A stretch of 41,506 nucleotides of DNA, taken from assembly GCF_014655955.1 (NCBI RefSeq), contig NZ_BNBO01000070.1, positions 1 to 41,506 on the forward strand, written 5' to 3'. This DNA is from Kitasatospora indigofera (GTDB lineage Bacteria > Actinomycetota > Actinomycetes > Streptomycetales > Streptomycetaceae). How positions within the stretch are numbered: the stretch's first letter is position 1; each line of letters starts with the position of its first letter. The position numbers and the translations under genes are program-made. Shown here in pieces: positions 8,140-16,631 of the stretch. The notes beneath the pieces are model-generated. The model made no database searches, was not told the DNA's origin, and saw nothing but the letters and a program-made list of their open reading frames with translations.

Positions 8140-8265
8140 CACCGCAGGGGACGCCGGCCGTCGGTGGCCACGCCGCAGAGCCCGCAGACCGGGCTTTCCG
8201 TCAGATTGTGTGCTGGTATGTCCCCAATGGGTACCTAGGGCACACCGGACGGCGGCGGAGGCGGG

Positions 8266-9591
8266 ATGGCGGCAGAGGGCACACCGGACCACGGCACGCC
8301 ACCCGGGGAACCCCCGGAACGGGCCGGCGCCGAGCCCGCCGCCCGCCGCGCCGGAGCAGGCCCCGCCACACCCGGCGCCGCCCCTGACCGCACCCGCCCG
8401 GACGGGCCGGACGGACCGGACGGACCCGACGACGGCAGCCCCCCGTACGCGCTGCTGCCCCGCCCGGTCCGCGCCGCCGCGGCCTGGTCGGCGGCGGTCA
8501 TCCTCTTCATCACCGTCGCCGTCCTGTTCGTCTTCGCCGTCGTCGAACTGCGCGCCGCGACCGTCCCGCTGATCCTGGCACTGCTCGGCACCGCCCTGCT
8601 GTACCCCGTGATGCCCTGGCTGACCCGTCGGGGGCTCGGCCGCAGCGGGGCCGCCGCCCTGACCTGCGTCGTGCTCGTCCTGGCCGTCGGCGGCGCGCTG
8701 GCCCTGCTGGTCAACTCGCTGTCCCACAGCGCCGCGCAGATCGGCTCGGCACTGCAGGACGCCGGCAGCCGGCTGGCGGACTGGCTGGGCCCGACCGGCC
8801 AGAAGATCGAGCAGGCCCTGCAGAGCGCCCCGGGCGAGGGCAGCTCGCTGGTGAGCTCGCTGGCCGGCGGACTGCTCTCCGGCCTCGGCGTCGCCGTCCA
8901 ACTGCTGACCGGGGCGATCCTCTCGCTGGCACTGGTCTTCTTCTTCCTCCGGGACGGCCACCGGGCGGGCGACAGCATCCGCTCCGTCCTGCCCGCGCAC
9001 CGGGCCGAGACGGTCATCGCCTGCGGACAGGAGGCCTTCGCCGCCACCGCCGGCTTCATGCGCGGCACCACCGTGATCGCCCTGATCGACGCCTTCTTCA
9101 TCACCGTCGGCCTGGTGGTGCTGGGGGTGCCGGGCGCCCCGGGCCTCGGCGCCCTGGTCTTCATGGGCGCCTACATCCCGTACGTCGGCGCCTTCCTCTC
9201 GGGCACCGTCGCCGTCCTGGTCGCCCTGGCGGACGGCGGGCTGGCCACGGCGCTCTGGGCGCTCGGCGTGGTGCTGGCCGTGCAGGCGCTCGAAGGCTAC
9301 ATCCTCCAGCCGCTGATCCAGAGCCGGACCGTCCAGCTCCATCCGGCCACCATCATGGTGGTGGTGATCGCGGGCGGGGGAGTCGCGGGCGTGATCGGGG
9401 CCCTGCTCGCCGTCCCGGTCAGCGCCGCGGTGCTCGGCATCATCTCCGTCCTGCGCGGCACCGGGGGCCCGGCGGGCCACCGGCTCGCCCCCGCGGGCGG
9501 GCCCGGGAGCGCGCCCGGCGGCACCGCGCCGGGCGAAGCCGGACCGCAGGGCGAAGGCTCCGGCAACGCCCCGCCGGGCGAGCGCTCCTGA
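8266..9591 (+). CDS. AI-2E family (UPF0118) permease
   Basis: This is a 441-aa membrane protein of the AI-2E exporter-like family. The N-terminal 65 residues are Pro/Gly/Asp-rich and cytoplasmic. Two or three helices follow (about residues 72-140), then a Ser/Gly-rich periplasmic-type insert (to about 200). The conserved C-terminal block includes VFFFLRDG, IPYVGAFLSG and the family signature LEGYILQPLIQSRTVQLHP. The tail from about residue 405 is disordered. The ATG at 8266 is preceded by GGAGGCGGG. Characterised members export AI-2, exchange Na+/H+ or show other activities, so the substrate is open. A second family member lies at 35319-36503. Confidence 0.9.
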   Translation: MAAEGTPDHGTPPGEPPERAGAEPAARRAGAGPATPGAAPDRTRPDGPDGPDGPDDGSPPYALLPRPVRAAAAWSAAVILFITVAVLFVFAVVELRAATVPLILALLGTALLYPVMPWLTRRGLGRSGAAALTCVVLVLAVGGALALLVNSLSHSAAQIGSALQDAGSRLADWLGPTGQKIEQALQSAPGEGSSLVSSLAGGLLSGLGVAVQLLTGAILSLALVFFFLRDGHRAGDSIRSVLPAHRAETVIACGQEAFAATAGFMRGTTVIALIDAFFITVGLVVLGVPGAPGLGALVFMGAYIPYVGAFLSGTVAVLVALADGGLATALWALGVVLAVQALEGYILQPLIQSRTVQLHPATIMVVVIAGGGVAGVIGALLAVPVSAAVLGIISVLRGTGGPAGHRLAPAGGPGSAPGGTAPGEAGPQGEGSGNAPPGERS

Positions 9592-9704
9592 CCGTCCGTC
9601 CACCGCGCACCACAACCCCAGGGCGCCCGGGAAAGCCCGCGCGGCCGCCGGCCCCCGGAGGTAGCCTCGCGAGGTCGCCCCCACCGATCCGGAGGACCGC
9701 CGCC

Positions 9705-10703
9705 GTGGCCCAGCAGCACCCCGCCCCCGAGCACGCGCCGCCCACCGAGCCCTTCCCCCCGATCGAGCCCTACGCCCACGGACTCCTGGCGGCCGGCGAC
9801 GGCCAGCAGGTCTACTGGGAGACCTGCGGCAACCCGGACGGCAAGCCCGCCCTGGTCGTGCACGGCGGCCCCGGCTCCGGCTGCAGACCCGGCAACCGGC
9901 AGCTCTTCGACCCGGCGCGCCACCGCGTGGTCCTCTTCGACCAGCGCGGCTGCGGCCGCAGCCGCCCGCACGCCGCCGACCCGGTCACCAGCCTGGAGCA
10001 CAACACCACCGAGCACCTCATCGCCGACATGGAACTCCTGCGGGAGCACCTCGGCATCGACCGCTGGCTGCTGTACGGCGGCTCCTGGGGCTCCACCCTG
10101 ATCCTCGCCTACGCCGAACGCCACCCCGGGCGGGTCTCCGGGATCGTCATCAACGGCGTCACCATGACCAGGCCGGAGGAGACCGACTGGCTCTACCACG
10201 GCGTCGGCCGCTTCCTGCCCGGCCCCTGGGAGGCCTTCCGGGACGCCCTGCCCGAACCGGAGCGCCACGGCAACCTGGTGGCCGCCTACAACCGCCGCCT
10301 GAACAGCCCCGACGCGGCCACCCGGACGGCGGCGGCCCGCGACTGGTGCGCCTGGGAGGACGCCGTCATCGCCCACGAGGTGCTCGGCAAACCCGGCCAG
10401 TACAGCGACCGTCCGAGCGAGGCACTCCAGGCCTTCGTCCGGATCACCGCCCACTACTTCGCCCACGACGCCTGGCTGGAGGACGGCGCGCTGCTCCGCG
10501 ACGCCCACCGATTGGCCGGCATCCCCGGCACCCTGATCCACGGCCGCCTCGACCTGGGCTCCCCGCTGCGGACGGCCTGGCAGCTGGCCGCGGCCTGGCC
10601 GGACGCCGAACTCGTGATCGTCGAGGACTCCGGCCACACCGGCAGCCCCGCGCTGCGCCGGGCCGTGCTGGCCGCGATCGCCCGTCACGCCGAGGCTTCC
10701 TGA
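9705..10703 (+). CDS. pip: Prolyl aminopeptidase
   Basis: This 332-aa alpha/beta hydrolase of peptidase family S33 releases N-terminal proline. The oxyanion-hole motif HGGPGSGC is at about residue 53. FDQRGCGRSRPH and the nucleophile elbow GGSWGS follow, with Ser127 as nucleophile. The predicted Asp is D283 (GRLDLGSP) and the His is H311 (EDSGHTG). Length and motif spacing match the family. The GTG at 9705 is preceded by GGAGGA at a spacing of about 9 nt. There is no signal peptide. It is monocistronic and converges on a small gene across a strong two-sided terminator. Confidence 0.93.
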   Translation: MAQQHPAPEHAPPTEPFPPIEPYAHGLLAAGDGQQVYWETCGNPDGKPALVVHGGPGSGCRPGNRQLFDPARHRVVLFDQRGCGRSRPHAADPVTSLEHNTTEHLIADMELLREHLGIDRWLLYGGSWGSTLILAYAERHPGRVSGIVINGVTMTRPEETDWLYHGVGRFLPGPWEAFRDALPEPERHGNLVAAYNRRLNSPDAATRTAAARDWCAWEDAVIAHEVLGKPGQYSDRPSEALQAFVRITAHYFAHDAWLEDGALLRDAHRLAGIPGTLIHGRLDLGSPLRTAWQLAAAWPDAELVIVEDSGHTGSPALRRAVLAAIARHAEAS

Positions 10704-10766
10704 CACCCGGTCGGCCGCTCGCCCGCCACCGGCCCCGGGAGGTCCTGGCCCGGTCGCGGCGGACGG

Positions 10767-10812
10767 ACGACGGGCGGAGGACGGCTCGTTCCGGCCGCCC
10801 TCCGCCCGTCGT
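10767..10812. terminator. Bidirectional terminator with 14-bp perfect stem
   Basis: ACGACGGGCGGAGG pairs exactly with CCTCCGCCCGTCGT. After one mismatch, four more pairs (CGGC/GCCG) leave an 8-nt loop. It lies between the convergent prolyl aminopeptidase gene and the 99-aa hypothetical gene, so it probably stops transcription from both sides. Confidence 0.75.
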
Positions 10813-10836
10813 GCGTTCCGCCTCTTTCCCCGTCCC

Positions 10837-11136
10837 TCAGCCCACGGCGGGCGCCGGGACGGTGGCACCGGCGGTGCCGCGCGGCACCAGCCGGATCCGC
10901 AACGCCTGGGTCGGCTCGGCCGCCTGACGCTCCCAGCCGACGTCCAGCACGTCCTGCGGGTCGTCCGCCAGCCAGTCGGCGGCCGCCTGGAAGAGCGCCT
11001 GGGCGTCGTTCCCGGCCAGCACCAGGGTGGCGTCCGGTTCCACCCCGACCCAGAGGTCGACATGGCTGTTGACGAAAGCCCCGGCCCGGTCCTTCAGTGC
11101 CTGTGCGAGCGTTCTGCCGTCCTGATCCGTCTTCAC
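10837..11136 (-). CDS. Hypothetical protein, 99 aa
   Basis: I do not recognise this small cytoplasmic protein by name. It is mixed alpha/beta: an N-terminal Lys/Asp-rich helix, the strands DLWVGVEPDATLVLAG, an Ala/Trp-rich helix (LFQAAADWLADD), and a late strand ending in LRIRLVPRG. The regular codon bias supports real coding. The ATG at 11136 is preceded by GAGAAG. There is no signal peptide or membrane segment. It is flanked by the two-sided terminator downstream and a gap to the MFS exporter gene, so it is probably monocistronic. Confidence 0.65.
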   Translation of the reverse strand: MKTDQDGRTLAQALKDRAGAFVNSHVDLWVGVEPDATLVLAGNDAQALFQAAADWLADDPQDVLDVGWERQAAEPTQALRIRLVPRGTAGATVPAPAVG

Positions 11137-11306
11137 CGGCTTCTCCTCGTCTCGTCACACGCTGTGTGACGCTCCGTACCCCGCCGCGGGGCGATCACAC
11201 ACCCCGTCCACCGTTCGCCGCCGGCAACGGGTCGTCCACCGGCCCCTTTGTCCCGCTGTGCGTTGTCTTCGGCCTCCCGGCGTCCGGGTCCCCCGACGGG
11301 GAGGAC

Positions 11307-12725
11307 TCAGCGGCCGGCCCGTACCGACAGCGACGGGACCAGGCCCCGGGCGGCGAGCCACCGGCTGACGAGCAGAACGAGCACCGACGCCGCCAGGACG
11401 ACCGCGCCACCGGTGCGCAGCACGGCGTCGTACGCGGCCTCCGGCCCGTGGCGGGGCGTCAGGGACGCGACGGCGGAGGCCGCGCCGGCCAGCGCGACCG
11501 CGCCGAGGGTGACCAGGCAGGTGAGGACCACCCCCGAGGCCTCGCCCGCCCGGGCCGGGGCCACCACCTGCTGGGTGGCGACGCTGGAGAACGTCCACCC
11601 CAGTCCCAGGCCGAGCCCGCACCAGGCGAACACCGGCACGTACAGCCACCAGGCCGACACCAGCGTCAGGACGATCATCCCGCTGCCCGCCAGCGCTCCG
11701 GCCGACGCCATCACCAGGGCCGGCGCGACGCGCGGCGCCAACCACCCGCCCGTCGGACCGGCCAGCGCCACCACGACGGCCGGGGCGAGGAAGACCGTCC
11801 CCGCGGCCAGCGCGGACAGGTCCCGGACACCCTGGAGGTAGAGCGTCGCGATGAACACCGTGACCGCGTACCCCATGTTGCAGATTGATCCGACGGCCGT
11901 GACCAGGTCGAAGGAGACGTTGCGGAACAGCCGCAGGTCGACCAGGGGGTGCCGGGCCGTCCGCTCGCGCAGCACGAAGAGCACCCCGCTCACCGCGGCG
12001 ACCGCGAGCAGGGTGAGGGTACGGGCGGTGGTCCAGCCCCAGGCGCTGCCGCGCTCGACGGCGAGGGTCAGCGCGGCGAGGCAGCACACGACGGTCAGAC
12101 AGCCGAACAGGTCGAGCTGCCGGGGCGCCGACTCGTCCCGGGAGTCGGGTACGTAGACCAGCCCGATCACCAGGGCCAGCCCGCTGAGCGGCGCCAGCAG
12201 CCAGAAGATCCACCGCCAGCCGGGCCCGTCGGTGAGCCCGCCGCCCACGAAGGGGCCGAGCGCCGTGCCGATGTTCGCCACCCCGAAGACCGCGCCCAGC
12301 GCGTGCGCCCGGCTCCGCTCCGGGAAGGTGTTGCTGATCACCGAGACCGCGGTCGGGAAGATCAGCGCGGCCCCCACCCCCTGGACCACCCGCGCCACCA
12401 CCAGGACCGCGAGATCCGGCGCCAGTGCGCACCCGACCGAGGCGGCCGCGAACAGCGCGGTCCCGGCCAGCAGCACCGGCCGCCGGCCGAACACGTCGCC
12501 GAGCCGCCCGCCCACGATGAAGAAGCACCCGATCGCGAGCATGTACGCGGACAGCGTCCACTGTGCGGCCGAGACGGTGACATCCAGCTCGGCCGCCATG
12601 CCGGGGACGGCCAGGTTCAGGGCGAAGAAGTCGAGCTGGATGCAGAACAGCGCCACGGCCACCGACACGAAGGCCCCGGCCCGTACCGCCCTGTCCCGTA
12701 CCGCCCTGTCCCGGTTCCCGGCCAC
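11307..12725 (-). CDS. DHA2 (EmrB/QacA) drug:H+ antiporter
   Basis: This is a 472-aa, 14-helix MFS exporter. Motif A appears as GGRLGDVFGRRPVLL, motif B-like as VVARVVQGVGAALI, and the drug-antiporter motif C as GTALGPFVGGGL. It probably expels toxic small molecules by proton exchange. The GTG at 12725 has AAGGGAG 7 nt upstream. The first codons contain a 15-bp tandem duplication (12680-12709) that repeats the peptide DRAVR. It is divergent, across 265 bp, from a flavodoxin-like reductase and an unknown gene. A shared control region is therefore possible, though no dedicated regulator is adjacent. Confidence 0.9.
   Translation of the reverse strand: MAGNRDRAVRDRAVRAGAFVSVAVALFCIQLDFFALNLAVPGMAAELDVTVSAAQWTLSAYMLAIGCFFIVGGRLGDVFGRRPVLLAGTALFAAASVGCALAPDLAVLVVARVVQGVGAALIFPTAVSVISNTFPERSRAHALGAVFGVANIGTALGPFVGGGLTDGPGWRWIFWLLAPLSGLALVIGLVYVPDSRDESAPRQLDLFGCLTVVCCLAALTLAVERGSAWGWTTARTLTLLAVAAVSGVLFVLRERTARHPLVDLRLFRNVSFDLVTAVGSICNMGYAVTVFIATLYLQGVRDLSALAAGTVFLAPAVVVALAGPTGGWLAPRVAPALVMASAGALAGSGMIVLTLVSAWWLYVPVFAWCGLGLGLGWTFSSVATQQVVAPARAGEASGVVLTCLVTLGAVALAGAASAVASLTPRHGPEAAYDAVLRTGGAVVLAASVLVLLVSRWLAARGLVPSLSVRAGR
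12680..12709. repeat. 15-bp tandem duplication at the MFS N-terminus
   Basis: CCCGTACCGCCCTGT occurs twice back to back and encodes the repeated DRAVR peptide near the exporter start. It is in frame and lies before the first membrane helix, so it is probably neutral slippage. Confidence 0.7.
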
Positions 12726-12990
12726 CGTCGGCTCCCTTCGTCCGCCGCCTGCGATTCTCCGGTGCCGTCACCGGCACCGAGCGCCCGCGCAGCCGGGCGC
12801 GAGGACGGCCCACCCTCCTGGCCCAGCCGCCACGCCGGCCGGGGGAGCCCGGCACCAGGCGGGTGGCCCAGTCCGGCGCGCCCCGTCCGGCCCGGACTGG
12901 TGGACTGGACGACGGAGCCCGGCCGAGGTCCGGCACGGGCGGACGGCAGGTCGCCGGCCGCTCCGGGCATCCCCCCGAGGAGACACGTCC

Positions 12991-13710
12991 ATGGCAGCCA
13001 CCACCCCGACGTCCTACGCCGACCTGAGCGCCCTCGTCATCAACTGCACGCTCAAGCGCTCCCCCGAGCGCAGCCACACGCAGGGACTCATCGACGTCAG
13101 CCTCGGCATCATGGAGCGCCAGGGCGTGACGACCAACGTGCTCCGGGCCGTCGACCTCGACATCGCCACCGGCGTCTGGCCGGACATGACCGAGCACGGC
13201 TGGGAGACCGACGAGTGGCCGGTGATCTACTCCCAGGTGATGGCCGCGGACATCCTCGTCCTGGCCGGCCCGGTCTGGCTGGGTGACAACTCCTCGGTGA
13301 TGAAGCAGGTGATCGAGCGGTTGTACGCGTGCTCGTCGATCCTCAACTCCGAGGGCCAGTACGCGTACTACGGCCGGACGGGTGGATGTCTGATCACGGG
13401 GAACGAGGACGGTGCGAAGCACTGTGCGATGAACGTGCTGTACAGCCTGCAGCACCTGGGGTACGTGGTCCCGCCGCAGGCGGACGCGGGGTGGGTGGGG
13501 GAGGCGGGGCCGGGGCCGTCGTACCTGGACGAGGGGTCGGGCGGGCCGGAGAACGACTTCACCAACCGGAACACCACCTTCATGACGTGGAACCTGTTGC
13601 ACATGGCGCGGATGCTGAAGGACGCCGGCGGCATCCCGGCGCACGGCAACCAGCGCTCGGAGTGGGACGCGGGGTGCCGCTTCGATTTCGAGAACCCCGA
13701 GCACCGGTGA
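12991..13710 (+). CDS. Flavodoxin-like NAD(P)H-dependent FMN reductase
   Basis: This 239-aa protein has a flavodoxin-like fold. The first strand and phosphate loop are ALVINCTLKRSPERSHT. Next come the strand ADILVLAGPVWLGDNSSVMK, which contacts the flavin, and GRTGGCLITGNEDGAKH. It probably reduces quinones, chromate or another acceptor with NAD(P)H through FMN. The C-terminal 70 residues include PGPSYLDEGSGG and NDFTNRNTTFMTWNLLHMARML, as in the flavodoxin-family NADPH oxidoreductases. The ATG at 12991 has GAGGAGA upstream. Codon choice shifts from C-ending to more G-ending after about 13380, perhaps a mosaic. It probably forms an operon with the 154-aa gene 58 bp downstream. Confidence 0.85.
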   Translation: MAATTPTSYADLSALVINCTLKRSPERSHTQGLIDVSLGIMERQGVTTNVLRAVDLDIATGVWPDMTEHGWETDEWPVIYSQVMAADILVLAGPVWLGDNSSVMKQVIERLYACSSILNSEGQYAYYGRTGGCLITGNEDGAKHCAMNVLYSLQHLGYVVPPQADAGWVGEAGPGPSYLDEGSGGPENDFTNRNTTFMTWNLLHMARMLKDAGGIPAHGNQRSEWDAGCRFDFENPEHR

Positions 13711-13768
13711 GCGCGGCACGCAGGCCGGAGCCCTGTCGCCCACCGATGCTCATGAGAAGGAGCCTGCC

Positions 13769-14233
13769 GTGACCTACACCGTGGATTTCGTCACCGTCTC
13801 GACCGTCGGTCTGGAGTCGTCGCCCGTCGCGGACGCGCTGGCCGGTCTGCGGGCGAACGAGGCCCGCTACTTCAAGAACAAGTACGACCACGTCTTCACG
13901 GTGGAGCCGGCGGGCGAGGCGAAGGCGGCCGTCGACTGGGTGCACCGGATCCTCAAGGAGGAACGGGACATCGTCATCTCCTCCCGGCCGCTCGAAGCCA
14001 CGGCCTTCCAGGTCGAGAACATCCGGATGGCCTACGTCTTCTACGAGAGCGGACTGTCGGTCAACGTGATGTACACCGTCGACGACGCCAAGAAGCGGGC
14101 TGTCGGGTTCAAGCTCTCCGAAGGGATGGACGTCCCGGAGGAGCTCGCCTCCCGGTTCAAGTTCGCACGCCAGAAGTCGAAGCTCGCCGGCACCATCCGC
14201 GGTTCGTACTTCGTCGTCAAGAACGAGTACTGA
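13769..14233 (+). CDS. Conserved-looking 154-aa protein of unknown function
   Basis: I cannot name a family for this protein. It is not low-complexity: it has regular alternation of strands and charged helices (YTVDFVTVSTVGLESS, NEARYFKNKYDHVFTVEP, WVHRILKEERDIVISS), an aromatic YVFYESGLSVNVMYTV strand, and a basic C-terminus (FKFARQKSKLAGTIRG). There is no signal peptide or membrane helix, and the Lys content is high for this genome. The GTG at 13769 has AAGGAG 7 nt upstream. It follows the FMN reductase by 58 bp on the same strand, so cotranscription is likely. The soluble alpha/beta pattern would fit a partner or substrate-handling protein, but that is a guess. Confidence 0.75.
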   Translation: MTYTVDFVTVSTVGLESSPVADALAGLRANEARYFKNKYDHVFTVEPAGEAKAAVDWVHRILKEERDIVISSRPLEATAFQVENIRMAYVFYESGLSVNVMYTVDDAKKRAVGFKLSEGMDVPEELASRFKFARQKSKLAGTIRGSYFVVKNEY

Positions 14234-14239
14234 CCGAGT

Positions 14240-14593
14240 TCAGCGCGGTTGCCGCCGGTGTCGAGCCGGTGGCGGACGTTGTTGCCGCTGGAGGCGTCCA
14301 GGGGCGTGCTGCTGGTGCAGCTGGCGAAGTCGTGCCCGATGTCCTCGTCGCGGACGTGGAGCCCCTCGGCGCCAGCCGCGCACGATGCTCCGCTCGTCCT
14401 CGTACGCCGAGCGGATGCCGGCGGCCGTGACGTCCCGCCCGCGTACTCGGATGCCCAGGCCGGCGGCCATGGCGTCCTGGGCCTGGATGGCGAGGACCCG
14501 ACGGACGACCGCCGCGGCGGAGGCTTCCCGCACTGTGCCGGCCAGGGCCTGCGCGCGGGCCCGCAGCCCGCGGACGCTCTCGTGGTCGAGCAT
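14240..14593 (-). pseudogene. AlkZ-like DNA glycosylase remnant (N-terminus only)
   Basis: From the ATG at 14593 about 70 codons match the N-terminus of HTH_42/AlkZ-like glycosylases: LDHESVRGLRARAQAL, then VLAIQAQDAMAAGLG with the QAQ catalytic pair, then AYEDERSIVRGW. The family would continue with a RGTLHLV strand. Instead the frame changes near 14376, and another frame shows coding-like codons (GLHVRDEDIGHDF onward) to about 14245. The roughly 300-residue remainder is absent. It begins 20 bp behind the hydrolase gene. Relation to the intact glycosylase at 6860-8083 is by family only; they are not recent duplicates. Confidence 0.65.
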
Positions 14594-14613
14594 GCGCTGT
14601 GCATCGGTCCCGG

Positions 14614-15348
14614 TCAGGAGACGGCCGTGTGGAGGATGTCGGCGAGCTCGGCGGGCGCCGACAGCATCGGCCAGTGCCCGGTGGGCAGGTCGAAGCGCCG
14701 CCACGGCGCGTGGTTGAGGAAGGCCAGCATCGGCACCCCGCTGTCCAGCAGGCCCTGGAAGTCGCGGCAGGCGACCAGGACACGGTCCACACCGGGTCCG
14801 GGCTCGACCGGACCGGCGAGGCGCTGGGTGTAGGTGCCGAACGGCTGAGGGGTGGCACGCGCGCTCAGCACGTCCCGCCGGCCCTCGTCCAGCCCGTCGA
14901 GGCTGCTGGACAGACCCAGGACCTCGAACGGCGGCATCGGCAGCCGCCGGCCGTCGCCGTGGGCCGCGACCTGCTGGCTCAGCTGGTCCGCCGCCTCCGG
15001 TGGCATGAGGTCGAGCATGCGCATGCCCTCGGGGAACGGGGCGCTGTCCACGTAGACCACGCGCTCCAACCGGTCGCCGAGCCGCCCGGCCGCCCCGGTG
15101 ACGGGGGCGGCCGCGTAGCTGTGCGCCACCAGGGTGACCTCGCGCAGGTCGTTCTTCTCGACGAAGTCGGTGATGTCTGCGATGTGCGCGTCCAGATCCG
15201 TCTGGGGCCCGCCCTCCCCGGCGCGCTCGGCCAGGCCGGTCAGTGTCAGCGGCAGCGCCGTGTGGCCGTGCCCCCGCAGCGCTTCGGTGGTGTCTTGCCA
15301 GGCCCACGCGCCGAGCCAGGCGCCGGGAACGAGTACGAAGGTGGTCAT
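14614..15348 (-). CDS. Alpha/beta hydrolase, esterase/salicylate-esterase-like
   Basis: This 244-aa hydrolase opens with FVLVPGAWLGAWAW, which supplies the oxyanion hole and is typical of the MenH/salicylic-acid-binding-protein-like esterases. The nucleophile elbow is AHSYA with Ser77. The late LPTGHWPMLSAP segment supplies the catalytic His. The ATG at 15348 has AGGGAG upstream. The gene is divergent from a WYL regulator with an 80-bp spacer carrying an imperfect palindrome, so local control is probable. The substrate is unknown. A truncated glycosylase gene lies directly downstream. Confidence 0.9.
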   Translation of the reverse strand: MTTFVLVPGAWLGAWAWQDTTEALRGHGHTALPLTLTGLAERAGEGGPQTDLDAHIADITDFVEKNDLREVTLVAHSYAAAPVTGAAGRLGDRLERVVYVDSAPFPEGMRMLDLMPPEAADQLSQQVAAHGDGRRLPMPPFEVLGLSSSLDGLDEGRRDVLSARATPQPFGTYTQRLAGPVEPGPGVDRVLVACRDFQGLLDSGVPMLAFLNHAPWRRFDLPTGHWPMLSAPAELADILHTAVS

Positions 15349-15393
15349 GTGATCTCCCTGAATTGAGGTGCTGTGGGGAGCGTAGAGTCGATA

Positions 15394-15412
15394 CAGGACA
15401 GAATCAGCCCTG
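15394..15412. promoter_or_regulatory. Imperfect palindrome between hydrolase and WYL genes
   Basis: CAGGACAGAATCAGCCCTG has seven of nine possible pairs around a central A. It lies 16 bp before the WYL start and 46 bp before the hydrolase start. It is a candidate site for the WYL regulator; binding is inferred from position. Confidence 0.5.
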
Positions 15413-15427
15413 AAATATCGAGGATCC

Positions 15428-16402
15428 ATGTCGCATCCCCTGACCCGCGTGCTGACACTGCTGGAACTGCTCCAGTCGAACGCCGGGCTCACCGGGACGG
15501 AGCTGGCCGACCGGCTGGACACCGACGTCCGCACGGTCCGCCGGTACGTCGCCCTCCTGCGCGACCTGGGCATCCCCGTGGAGGCCGAGCGCGGCCGCCA
15601 TGGCGGTTACCGACTGGCCCGCGGCTACCGGATGCCGCCCCTGGTGCTCACCAATGACGAGGCCCTCGCCGTCGTCCTCGGACTCCTCGCGGCCGAACGC
15701 CTCGGGATGGGTACGACCGTGCTGGCCGGCGCGGGCGCCCGGGCCAAGATCGAGAGGGTGCTTCCGCAGGCCCTGCGGGAGCCGCTCGCCGCCATGCGGG
15801 AGACTCTGTCCTTCACCGCCAACGCCGTGAGCGCGCAGGCACCCGGGAGCGGTGTCCTGCTGGCCCTGGCTCAGGCCTCGCGCGGCAGGACAACCGTCGG
15901 CATCAAGTACCTGTCCTGGCGGCAGGCCCAGACCGAGCGCGACATCGATCCCTACGGCGTGGTCTTCCACACCGGCCGCTGGTACCTCGTCGGCCACGAC
16001 CGCCTCCGCGACGACCTGCGGACCTTCCGCATCGACCGCATCGCCTCCGTCACCCCCCGCCCGCAGACCTTCGCCGCCCCTGATGGCTTCGACCCGGTCG
16101 CCCACCTCACTGCGACCCTCGCCCAGGGGCCGTACCGCTGGCAGGTCGAGGTGACCATCCACGGCCCCCTCGACGAGATCGCCCGCCGCCTGCCCAGCAC
16201 GGCCATCACACTCACCGACCAACCCACCGGCGTCCTGCTGCAGGCACGGGCGGAACGCCTCGACGGCATGGCACACCTGCTCGCCTCGCTCGAATGGCCC
16301 TTCACCATCCACGGCCCCGACGAACTCCGCCAAGCCCTCAGGGACCTGGCGGGGCAACTCGCTGCCGCCGCCGAACGACAGCCCGGAGCCCTGCCGCGGT
16401 GA
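15428..16402 (+). CDS. WYL-domain transcriptional regulator (YafY/DeoR-like)
   Basis: This 324-aa protein has an N-terminal winged helix at about residues 5-60 (LTGTELADRLDTDVRTVRRYV, then GIPVEAERGRHGGYRL). A WYL effector domain at about residues 140-215 carries YGVVFHTGRWYLVGHD with W185-Y186-L187 and FRIDRIASV. A C-terminal WCX extension runs to the end. WYL domains bind small ligands or nucleic acid and switch the attached HTH. The ATG at 15428 has GAGGATCC upstream. It probably regulates itself and the divergent hydrolase. Confidence 0.92.
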   Translation: MSHPLTRVLTLLELLQSNAGLTGTELADRLDTDVRTVRRYVALLRDLGIPVEAERGRHGGYRLARGYRMPPLVLTNDEALAVVLGLLAAERLGMGTTVLAGAGARAKIERVLPQALREPLAAMRETLSFTANAVSAQAPGSGVLLALAQASRGRTTVGIKYLSWRQAQTERDIDPYGVVFHTGRWYLVGHDRLRDDLRTFRIDRIASVTPRPQTFAAPDGFDPVAHLTATLAQGPYRWQVEVTIHGPLDEIARRLPSTAITLTDQPTGVLLQARAERLDGMAHLLASLEWPFTIHGPDELRQALRDLAGQLAAAAERQPGALPR

Positions 16403-16597
16403 ACTACGCATTCACCGCTACGGGACCTCCCCCCTCGGAACAGCGTCCCTGCGATCGCCTTGCATGGTCGAGCGAGCCTGGCCACCACCGCCGGGGGCGA
16501 GGTGTACGCATTCGCCGCGACAGCGACGGAAGGGTGGGCGGAGTGGCGATCGAACGGGCGGCCGCTCCGGAAGCCGGGGGCTCATCGCGTCTTCCGG

Positions 16598-16631
16598 GTG
16601 CCCACGTGGTGGGCACGCAGCGCGTGCCCAC
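16598..16631. repeat. Three-armed overlapping inverted repeat
   Basis: GTGCCCAC (16598-16605) pairs with GTGGGCAC (16609-16616) across 3 nt. The same middle arm, extended to GTGGGCACGC (16609-16618), pairs perfectly with GCGTGCCCAC (16622-16631) across 3 nt. The two hairpins are therefore mutually exclusive. The 16403-16810 stretch around them holds no gene I can name; a minus-strand frame at 16588-16800 has coding-like codon bias but no recognisable family. Confidence 0.65.
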
